Assembly: GCF_030186535.1 (NCBI RefSeq)
Contig: NZ_JASNVW010000009.1
Coordinates: forward strand, 1-47,048
DNA: 47,048 nt
Reading direction: 5' to 3'
From: Ignisphaera cupida
GTDB lineage: Archaea > Thermoproteota > Thermoprotei_A > Sulfolobales > Ignisphaeraceae
A program made the position numbers and the translations under genes. Below the pieces are notes generated by a model, which did not search any database, had not been told where the DNA came from, and was given only the letters and a program-made list of their open reading frames with translations. Shown here piece after piece: positions 41,383-47,048 of the stretch (position 1 is its first letter; the number at the start of each line of letters is the position of its first letter).

Positions 41383-41724
41383 CTATTCTTTACAATTATT
41401 TAAAATCATATCAATAATTGTTTTCAGTACATCATCATCTGGAATTTTCTCCTCGAAAACTAGAAGAGTTCTAAGTTCATCAATAGATTTAGGAACAATG
41501 TTGAGAATCATAGATATTGTTACTTCTTTAAAACCAAGCTTTTTCAATTCATTATACATATAATCTATTTTCTCATAATCACACTTCTCCACTTTATCCA
41601 AGTATTCAAGTGTTACCTTAACAATTTCAGAAACCCCACCTCTAAGATTTGCAACATATTTTTCAAGAATTTTCTTAGCTAATGAATTGGGAATATCATG
41701 ATACTCTATAATTTCATATGACAT
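41383..41724 (-). CDS. rpo4: RNA polymerase subunit Rpo4 (RpoF)
   Basis: Rpo4, 113 residues, the archaeal counterpart of Rpb4, which forms the stalk of RNA polymerase with Rpo7. The VKVTLEYLDKVEKCDYEKIDYMYNELKKLGF segment and the later VTISMILNIVPKSIDELRTLLVFEEK segment, with the two-helix packing typical of the family, support the call. The ATG at 41724 was preferred; two further in-frame starts at 41748 and 41745 would add about eight residues. It lies 55 nt after the L21e gene and 33 nt before the DUF655 gene. Rpo7 is not in this window. Confidence 0.83.
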   Translation of the reverse strand: MSYEIIEYHDIPNSLAKKILEKYVANLRGGVSEIVKVTLEYLDKVEKCDYEKIDYMYNELKKLGFKEVTISMILNIVPKSIDELRTLLVFEEKIPDDDVLKTIIDMILNNCKE

Positions 41725-41779
41725 AAACCAATCCCCAGCTAACATCATATAAAGACTTCTTATCTATATTATGTAGAAA

Positions 41780-42175
41780 CTACTTTTTCAAAAGCTTTAA
41801 CAAAGCCACTCTTTGCTCTCTTCTTATCTTTGAAATTTCAGCAAGCTTCTTTAGCAATTCATTAACTCTTTCTTTAACATCAAATGCAGGTCTTACATGT
41901 TCAGGTAACAAGAAAAGCTTCTTCACCTTTGACCCAACCTCTACCTCAACTATTAAAGCTCTACCTCTAAACCCAACTACCTTACCCACTTTTCCAATGT
42001 ATCTTCTATGCGGCATTCCACCATGTATTGCCGGATCAACATCTATGTAAACCTTGTCACCAACTTTATAATCAATAAGTATTTTACTTAGTGAAGGAAC
42101 TGCTCCCCTCTCCCTAATACTTTTTCTCATTAACTTTCTTGTTCTATGCCTTAATCCTCGTGGTGCTTTAACCAT
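41780..42175 (-). CDS. rpl21e: Large-subunit ribosomal protein L21e
   Basis: Ribosomal protein eL21, 131 residues, a basic SH3-like large-subunit protein. The family signature GLRHRTRKLMRKSIRERG at the N terminus, then KVYIDVDPAIHGGMPHRRYIGKVGKVVGFRGRALIVEVEVG, is visible. The C terminus carries about 30 extra residues beyond the short archaeal form, ending in KIRREQRVALLKLLKK. It precedes rpo4 in the conserved cluster and lies 53 nt after pus10. Confidence 0.95.
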   Translation of the reverse strand: MVKAPRGLRHRTRKLMRKSIRERGAVPSLSKILIDYKVGDKVYIDVDPAIHGGMPHRRYIGKVGKVVGFRGRALIVEVEVGSKVKKLFLLPEHVRPAFDVKERVNELLKKLAEISKIRREQRVALLKLLKK

Positions 42176-42228
42176 AGTTTAAACAACCTGCAAAAATCTT
42201 CAACTACATTAAGACTATTTGAATACCC

Positions 42229-43533
42229 TTATATATATTCATGAACATATATAACATCGAGCATTAAACACTGCAACTCAGTATTTAGATAACTTGAAAA
42301 ACTTGGTGTTGTTCTGCCACCATCTCCGGTTATCAACTCCTTTACGTATAAACCACCATCACATTTTATTATCGCGGCAAACACATGTGGCGAAATATAC
42401 AATGTTTTTACTTGATACACAACTTTATTGCGAAGTCTATCAGGTTTCCTTCTAAGAATACGTGTTGGAGTTCTTTGCACAATCATCCTGTTGTTAAAGA
42501 ATTCCTCAAGCATATGCAATTTTTCTGGCTCGACCTCTTGTTGAGAATATATCAAAGCTCTATATATTTTATAAGTTAGGCTACCAGGACCTTTCAGCCT
42601 TGAAACAAACTCTCTTCTAACCTTCATCTCCATTTCAAATTGTATCCATGGAGTAAAAGAATTGAGTACTTTATTCAGAGACTCTATATTAATATTGCTA
42701 TTTTGAGGAGATTTATATTCTATCACCAAAGGCCTTCCACTAAGAACTCTGACATCAACATCCTCTCTGCCACCAATATGCAAAACAACATCAGAAGCCT
42801 TAACATAGCTTAGAGAATGTTTCACAACATCTTCAACTGATAGATGATATCTCCTTTCTCCACTTTTCCTAATCCATACATTTTGCGATATTAATCTACC
42901 AAGCTTTCTGTATTTGCCATATAGGAAAAGTGATCTAATCTCCTCTTTCACAGTATTGTTAATCAAATCAATTATGTATGTAACATGAGGATTCTCAAAA
43001 TCAACTTTAATATTTGTCAGGCTTTGAACTCTTTTTCCAATCTCTCTTTTAATTTCCCTTTTGATGCTTTCCCAATAGGGTATGTGGTATTCTTTCACAA
43101 TATTACTTTCTCTCTCAAGCACATCATCTGCAATGATAACGCCTATAAGAAAACTCCTAACATTCTTCTCCTTCACAAGTTTTGCAACAGTTTCTGAAAA
43201 GGTGATAATAATGTTATCTAGTTGATCTCCACATATGTAGCAACTTGGAAAAGCCTGTGGATAATCCATTCCCAGTTCTTTGAAAAAATCTTTAAAATTT
43301 AGCTTACTATTTAACACAACCTTTCTTAAGATATCTAATGATTTTGAATCTCCACTCAAAACTCTTCTATGCAAATCTAGTATCGTTGCTATTTTTAGTG
43401 CTTTGCCTCTTTCATTGTTTCCAAGACCTTTACCAAGATGTGCAAAAAGCCTTCCTAAGCATCTATCACATAGCGGATACTTCTCCAGTATCTTAGCTAC
43501 AGTATCTATAATGTTTTCCACATTTTTCCCCAT
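42229..43533 (-). CDS. pus10: tRNA pseudouridine synthase Pus10
   Basis: Pus10, 434 residues, which in archaea makes pseudouridine 54 and 55 in the T loop of tRNA. The N-terminal part has a zinc-binding region (CDRCLGRLF and CYICGDQL) and a THUMP-like domain. The catalytic domain shows GREDVDVRVLSGRPLVIEYKSP, with the catalytic aspartate, followed by the HMLEEFFNNRMIVQRTPTRILRRKPD segment and a late GDGGRTTPSFSSYL. It is 8 nt downstream of the SRP54 gene. Confidence 0.94.
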   Translation of the reverse strand: MGKNVENIIDTVAKILEKYPLCDRCLGRLFAHLGKGLGNNERGKALKIATILDLHRRVLSGDSKSLDILRKVVLNSKLNFKDFFKELGMDYPQAFPSCYICGDQLDNIIITFSETVAKLVKEKNVRSFLIGVIIADDVLERESNIVKEYHIPYWESIKREIKREIGKRVQSLTNIKVDFENPHVTYIIDLINNTVKEEIRSLFLYGKYRKLGRLISQNVWIRKSGERRYHLSVEDVVKHSLSYVKASDVVLHIGGREDVDVRVLSGRPLVIEYKSPQNSNINIESLNKVLNSFTPWIQFEMEMKVRREFVSRLKGPGSLTYKIYRALIYSQQEVEPEKLHMLEEFFNNRMIVQRTPTRILRRKPDRLRNKVVYQVKTLYISPHVFAAIIKCDGGLYVKELITGDGGRTTPSFSSYLNTELQCLMLDVIYVHEYI

Positions 43534-43541
43534 TTAATGCC

Positions 43542-44900
43542 TTATTGTTCTTGACTTATCTTCGCTAAATCAATTCCAAATTTCTTAAATAATGTCTTTC
43601 TTCTTTTAATATTCTTTATCATTGTATTTACAAGCTCATAGTATTTTAACAGCTCCTTAACATCTTCAATTGTTGTTCCAGATCCTATAGCTATTTTCAC
43701 CATTCTATTCTTATCAATAATACTTGGGTTTCTGAGCTCTTCATAAGTCATGGAATCTATTATAGCTAACCACTTTCTCATTTTTTCTTCTGTTATCTTC
43801 ATTTGCTTATCATCTATTGGCATCATGGAGAGACCAGGTATTAGCTGAACTATTTTTGCTAGTGGGCCAAGTTTTCTCATTGTCTGTAATTGAAGGTATA
43901 TATCAGCTAAGGTGATTTTGCCTGTTGACAGGGCTTTTGCAAATCTTTTCTCAACTTCCTCGCTATGCTCAATGGACTTGAGCTTCTCTATTAACGTAGA
44001 TATATCTCCGAGACCCAGCAATCTACCAACGAATCTTCTAGGCTCAAAAACCTCTATCTCTGGAATCTTTTCACCTACTCCAATAAACTTTATTATTGCT
44101 TTTGTTGCTGCAACAGCTGATAAAGCTCCACCACCTTTTGCTGTTCCATCAAGTTTTGTTATTGTTATTGAGCCTATGGGGGTTGCGCTATGAAATCTAA
44201 GTGCGAGTTCATAGGCTTTCTGTCCCATTGAAGCATCTAGAATCATCATTATTTCATCAGGGTTAACAGATTTTGCTATTTCCTGCATCTCCTTTAACAA
44301 TGCTTCTTCTTCTCCATAACCATGTCTACCAGCAGTATCTATAATCACAATGTTGGAGTTTTGATTTATACACCACTCAGTGCATTTCTTAGCAATATTC
44401 ACAGCATCTGTTGACTTTTGTTCTCCGCAAAATGGAACATCTATTTGCTTGCTCAACTGACTAAGCTGGTCATAAGCAGCTGGTCTATATGTGTCAGCAC
44501 ATACAAGACATGGTCTATACCCATATCTTTTGTAGAAATACGCTATTTTAGCAGCTGTTGTTGTTTTTCCTGAGCCTTGAACTCCAACAAGCATTATTAT
44601 GTAGGGTGTTTTTTGTGGAAATACCTGTGGTTTTACATCTCCTCCAAATAGATTTGATAATTCATCATATACTATTTTAATGAACCATTCGTTTCTAGAA
44701 ACAAGTGGAGGTGGTTTTTCCTTTAAAGCTCGTTCTCTAATAGAATTTGTTAATTGCAGAACAAGCTTAACATTTACATCTGCTCTTAGAAGAGTTTTTT
44801 GAAGTTCCTTAATAAAATTTTCAACAGCAACTTCATAAGGGTCTTTTCCACGTAAAAAATCTACCACAAGTTTTTTTAAAGAATCTAGTACTGTGCTCAT
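43542..44900 (-). CDS. srp54: Signal recognition particle GTPase SRP54
   Basis: SRP54, 452 residues, the GTPase and signal-sequence-binding subunit of the signal recognition particle. The N domain is followed by the G domain with P-loop GVQGSGKTTTAAKIAYFY (about residues 106-123), CADTYRPAAYDQL, the VIIDTAGRHG switch and the TKLDGTAKGGGALS motif. After the GDISTLIEKL linker, the methionine-rich M domain carries GPLAKIVQLIPGLSMM, which binds 7S RNA and signal peptides. It starts 19 nt after the aIF5A stop. Confidence 0.96.
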   Translation of the reverse strand: MSTVLDSLKKLVVDFLRGKDPYEVAVENFIKELQKTLLRADVNVKLVLQLTNSIRERALKEKPPPLVSRNEWFIKIVYDELSNLFGGDVKPQVFPQKTPYIIMLVGVQGSGKTTTAAKIAYFYKRYGYRPCLVCADTYRPAAYDQLSQLSKQIDVPFCGEQKSTDAVNIAKKCTEWCINQNSNIVIIDTAGRHGYGEEEALLKEMQEIAKSVNPDEIMMILDASMGQKAYELALRFHSATPIGSITITKLDGTAKGGGALSAVAATKAIIKFIGVGEKIPEIEVFEPRRFVGRLLGLGDISTLIEKLKSIEHSEEVEKRFAKALSTGKITLADIYLQLQTMRKLGPLAKIVQLIPGLSMMPIDDKQMKITEEKMRKWLAIIDSMTYEELRNPSIIDKNRMVKIAIGSGTTIEDVKELLKYYELVNTMIKNIKRRKTLFKKFGIDLAKISQEQ

Positions 44901-44919
44901 TTTACAATCCTATCGCTAT

Positions 44920-45315
44920 TTACCTAACCCTGACTATAAATCTTCTTCCCATGGCACTCCAATACTCAACCTCAACTCCTGGAGCTATCTTAGATCTTAC
45001 TCCTTCATCTGTTGGCATGTCGACTTCAAAAGTTTCAAACGTTTCTGTATCCATCACCTGTACTTTATCAGCTAGAACAGCTACAACTTGCCCAATTCTC
45101 TTATCTATTATTGGCACTTCAACTCTTTGATCAGCCGGGCCTACAAGAGTTTTTCTAGCACCCGTAAATATGCTTATCGCTACCAAATGAACCTTTGCAC
45201 TACCATGCTTACCTGTCTTAGCTCTTGAAATTTCTACTACTCTACAAGGCTCTCCATCTATAACCACGTAACTACCCTCTTTTAAATCTCCAAGCTCTGC
45301 ATAGTCTACGCTCAT
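44920..45315 (-). CDS. eif5a: Translation factor aIF5A
   Basis: Archaeal initiation factor 5A, 131 residues, which promotes peptide bond formation at difficult sequences. The hypusine/deoxyhypusine site is lysine 36 in [13 protein letters not shown]. The SH3-like N domain ([23 protein letters not shown]) and the OB-fold C domain ([25 protein letters not shown]) are clear. It starts a large minus-strand cluster; a TATA box at 45348-45355 and a GGTGG site just upstream mark initiation. Confidence 0.96.
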   Translation of the reverse strand: MSVDYAELGDLKEGSYVVIDGEPCRVVEISRAKTGKHGSAKVHLVAISIFTGARKTLVGPADQRVEVPIIDKRIGQVVAVLADKVQVMDTETFETFEVDMPTDEGVRSKIAPGVEVEYWSAMGRRFIVRVR

Positions 45316-45347
45316 AAAACCACCAAAACATGTTATATTGCATAGAG

Positions 45348-45355
45348 ATATAAAC
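45348..45355 (-). promoter_or_regulatory. TATA box upstream of aIF5A
   Basis: GTTTATAT on the minus strand is preceded by the purine-rich GAAGA, a plausible BRE. Its centre is about 36 bases before the ATG, so transcription should start near 45325 with a short leader containing the GGTGG site. It would serve aIF5A and probably the genes behind it. Confidence 0.55.
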
Positions 45356-45401
45356 TCTTCGCTTAGTTAATAAGATTTTGTGAAGCTATAGTGATTTAAA
45401 G

Positions 45402-45731
45402 ATGAATTTAAAAGAAATTAGGAAATCTATTGAAAGTCTCATAGACAAGGATAGTGTTGATGTAGATGTTGTATATGATCTTTATGTAGAGTTTGTTAAG
45501 GAAATGTCTAAGAATATAAGCCATAAATATAAAGATGTTGATGCATGGAATATTGAAATGCTTGACGAGGCTGTGGATCTCATCTGTGATTATTTAAATG
45601 GTAGTAGCAAAGTTATAGAGGTTTGGGATGCTATATGGGATGCTAAAATTGATAAAAGGAAAATTAGTGGTGATGTTGTGCTAAAGTTTTTAGATGTTGT
45701 GAAAATGGCTGAGAAACTCTATGGAGTCTAG
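45402..45731 (+). CDS. Unknown small acidic protein
   Basis: A 109-residue acidic helical protein not recognised. It has a run of charged helices, KDSVDVDVVYDLYVEFVKEM, AWNIEMLDEAVDLICDYL and VIEVWDAIWDAKIDKRKI, and no obvious motif. It is divergent from aIF5A, and its stop overlaps the start of the Nip7-like gene by 11 nt, so they are probably cotranslated. It might be a partner of that rRNA-processing factor, but this is only a context inference. Confidence 0.6.
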   Translation: MNLKEIRKSIESLIDKDSVDVDVVYDLYVEFVKEMSKNISHKYKDVDAWNIEMLDEAVDLICDYLNGSSKVIEVWDAIWDAKIDKRKISGDVVLKFLDVVKMAEKLYGV

Positions 45732-46299
45732 CAAAAAAGTTGATGAAGTTCTAAAAGATTTGATAGAGTTTACCACATTTTGTTTTGATTATTCTGCTGC
45801 AAATAGTATCTCCAAAAACTTTCGCATAATGTTGTTTCCTTCTTTCAAGAGTTGGACAAAGATTATGCTCTATCCTGCTATACACGAAACTGCTTTAACA
45901 AAGGTTTTCAGCAAACTAAAAACTATTGGCTCAGGTGTACTAGCTGGGTGGTTGTGGGGTGGTAGATTTATGCCATCACCACATTTCTACAACTTTGTGA
46001 AAAGTTTTACCAACAGTATTGGATGTGCTATTGTTGCTAAAACTCAAGGTGTTAAAGCATTTCTTTATGGCAATGATCTTTTGTTAGCCTCATTCGAAAA
46101 AGCCTTGCCCCCTGTTTCAAAAGGTAAACCTGTTGCAGTTCTAGATTCTGAAGACTATATGGCTATTGGTATAGGCATAGCTTTGTTTGAGTTAAGGGAA
46201 ATTGAAATGCTTTTAAAAAGTGGAAAAATGCTTACTCCAATAGTTAAAAATGTTTTTGATTTGGGAATGCATATACGTGATGAAGAATTCTTTTACTAA
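45721..46299 (+). CDS. Nip7-like ribosome biogenesis protein
   Basis: A 192-residue protein resembling eukaryotic and archaeal Nip7, a pre-PUA plus PUA-domain factor in large-subunit rRNA processing. The strongest match is the FLYGND segment near residue 118 (the human protein has FLYGNH at the matching place). The surrounding order agrees: KTIGSGVLAGWLWGGRF before it, KGKPVAVLDSEDYMAIGIGIA after it, and a C-terminal FDLGMHIRDEE, which compares with the ADIGEYVRHEE end of Nip7. The assignment is by eye. It overlaps the preceding acidic gene by 11 nt, and TFS follows after 61 nt. Confidence 0.7.
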   Translation: MESSKKVDEVLKDLIEFTTFCFDYSAANSISKNFRIMLFPSFKSWTKIMLYPAIHETALTKVFSKLKTIGSGVLAGWLWGGRFMPSPHFYNFVKSFTNSIGCAIVAKTQGVKAFLYGNDLLLASFEKALPPVSKGKPVAVLDSEDYMAIGIGIALFELREIEMLLKSGKMLTPIVKNVFDLGMHIRDEEFFY

Positions 46300-46360
46300 A
46301 TAAAGCTTTTTAGTCTTAGAAAGAAATACTATAGCCTTCAAAAGTGTAGGTGATTAAAAA

Positions 46361-46693
46361 GTGTTTTGCCCAAAATGCGGAACTCTACTTGTGTTTGACA
46401 AGGTTAAGAGAGTATATAGATGCCCAAAATGTGGTTACGAAGCTAGCAATTTAGGAAATAGAATCGTTATGTCAAAAGCCATATTACATAATGAGAAAGA
46501 GAAACTAACAGTTGTTGATTCATCTCAAGTTTCAGCACCTCCAACAGCAACACTTGTAAAAGGACATGTAAGATGTCCAAAATGTGGCAATGAAGAAGTA
46601 TATGCATGGCAAATGCAAACAAGAGCAGCTGATGAACCACCAACAACATTTTATAAATGCACTAAATGCGGTCACACCTGGAGAGAATACTAG
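46361..46693 (+). CDS. tfs: Transcription factor S (TFIIS-like)
   Basis: TFS, 110 residues, an RNA-cleavage factor that rescues backtracked archaeal RNA polymerase. Two zinc ribbons are seen: CPKCG...CPKCG at residues 2-5 and about 22-25, and CPKCG...CTKCG towards the C terminus. The catalytic acidic tip RAADEPPTTFYKC lies between the last two pairs, with the D-E pair intact. The start is GTG, with an AGGTGA site about 10 bases upstream. The N-terminal ribbon is of the Rpb9 type, the C-terminal one of the TFIIS type. Confidence 0.95.
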   Translation: MFCPKCGTLLVFDKVKRVYRCPKCGYEASNLGNRIVMSKAILHNEKEKLTVVDSSQVSAPPTATLVKGHVRCPKCGNEEVYAWQMQTRAADEPPTTFYKCTKCGHTWREY

Positions 46694-46778
46694 CATAGCG
46701 GCTATAGCACAACCATAGTAAATATTTGAAAAAGCTAATAACCCCAACCACAAACAAAAAGTTTATTTAGAAATAAAA

Positions 46779-46853
46779 GGGCCCGTCGTCTAGTCTGGTT
46801 AGGACGCCGCCCTTACAAGGCGGAGGTCCGGGGTTCAAATCCCCGCGGGCCCA
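46779..46853 (+). tRNA. tRNA-Val (anticodon TAC)
   Basis: Acceptor GGGCCCG (46779-46785) pairs with CGGGCCC (46846-46852), followed by the discriminator A at 46853. The anticodon arm CCGCC/GGCGG frames loop CTTACAA, so the anticodon is TAC for valine codons GTA. The T arm is CCGGGG-TTCAAAT-CCCCG. CCA is not encoded: the following bases are CTA. No intron is visible. All stems are GC-rich. Confidence 0.97.
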
Positions 46854-47048
46854 CTAATACAATAGATCTTGAACCAATTCTAATTACTCAATCAACAAAG
46901 CTACAAACAGTTAATTGGTTTTTACTTCATCACATGTTTTCAATCACAAAAAGAAATGTTTATACACAACAAAATTACTTTCCCACAGTATCGATAAAAT
47001 TACAACAGTTCTTAACATATGATTCAAATCTATAACCTGTTAGCTTGT

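Noticed and set aside
46854-47048. C box-like GTGATGA on the minus strand near 46945
   Set aside because: No D box is found at the right distance and the internal boxes are missing; the segment after tRNA-Val shows no other gene.
1-47048. CRISPR arrays, insertion sequences or prophage genes
   Set aside because: No repeated direct units with regular spacing, no transposase or integrase motifs, and no composition break were seen; the window is ordinary chromosomal core.

Overview
The window reads as about 47 kb of chromosome from a low-GC, hyperthermophilic archaeon of the Thermoproteota (crenarchaeal) branch. The evidence is the gene set: eukaryote-like ribosomal proteins eS1 (S3Ae), L10e and L21e, RNA polymerase subunits Rpo4 and Rpo11, TFS, aIF5A, Pus10, exosome Csl4, DUF655, DUF2067 and UPF0216 proteins, HerA-Mre11-Rad50, XPB helicase and CDP-archaeol synthase. 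Other signs are the AT-rich protein genes beside very GC-rich tRNA genes, TATA/BRE promoters, frequent GTG/TTG starts and GGTG-type ribosome binding sites. The AT-rich composition together with glycerol genes would fit an Ignisphaera-like member of the Desulfurococcales, but that genus-level placement is inference. I see no phage, insertion sequence, CRISPR array or transferred island; gene density is high and nearly uniform.

Layout. 0.1-1.1 kb: a ThuA-like protein and acylphosphatase. 1.2-6.0 kb: a minus-strand glycerol operon (glycerol kinase, FAD glycerol-3-phosphate dehydrogenase, NAD(P)/FAD oxidoreductase, DUF1667 protein). 6.2-8.1 kb: an IolB/KduI-like cupin and a histone-deacetylase-superfamily hydrolase. 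8.3 kb: tRNA-Gly(GCC). 8.4-10.4 kb: a GlmU-like sugar nucleotidyltransferase and ribosomal protein eS1. A 400-nt gene-free stretch follows. 10.8-13.0 kb: a PAC2-family protein, Hsp20 and an Ntn asparaginase/isoaspartyl peptidase. 13.1-20.1 kb: a DNA repair block, XPB then HerA-Mre11-Rad50. 20.1-23.2 kb: a porCDAB oxidoreductase operon. 23.3-31.1 kb: a mixed region with CarS, a small HExxH membrane protein, Dph6, UPF0216, YjbQ, a RAM-domain protein, GDPD, an ornithine cyclodeaminase-family enzyme and several unknown genes. 31.1-34.4 kb: gatCAB. 34.4-45.3 kb: a run of sixteen minus-strand genes for translation, RNA modification and transcription, from aIF5A and SRP54 through Pus10, L21e, Rpo4, DUF655, KsgA, an HemK-like methyltransferase, TrmJ, L10e, Dph2, a METTL5-like enzyme, Csl4 and DUF2067 to Rpo11 and a frameshifted small gene. 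45.4-46.7 kb: an unknown acidic protein, a Nip7-like protein and TFS; then tRNA-Val(TAC).

How it fits together. Glycerophosphodiesters (GDPD) and glycerol (GlpK) converge on sn-glycerol-3-phosphate, which the Glp dehydrogenase would send to dihydroxyacetone phosphate; the Por enzyme sits at the pyruvate/acetyl-CoA node. CarS belongs to the separate sn-glycerol-1-phosphate route for archaeal lipids. Dph2 and Dph6 are two steps of diphthamide synthesis.

The two observations I consider most worth following are (i) a short intergenic RNA at about 29.48-29.53 kb with C, D', C' and D box spacing, whose two guides both match neighbouring stretches of archaeal 16S rRNA, and (ii) the gene at 34443-34792, which is open only if ribosomes shift -1 at an A-AAA-AAT heptamer, the type of slippery site reported for a Sulfolobus gene; a sequencing error or decay is the alternative. 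Others are an Mre11 with two altered metal-ligand positions, the absence of NurA and Bax1 from the repair block, and several unassigned proteins including one with eight cysteines.
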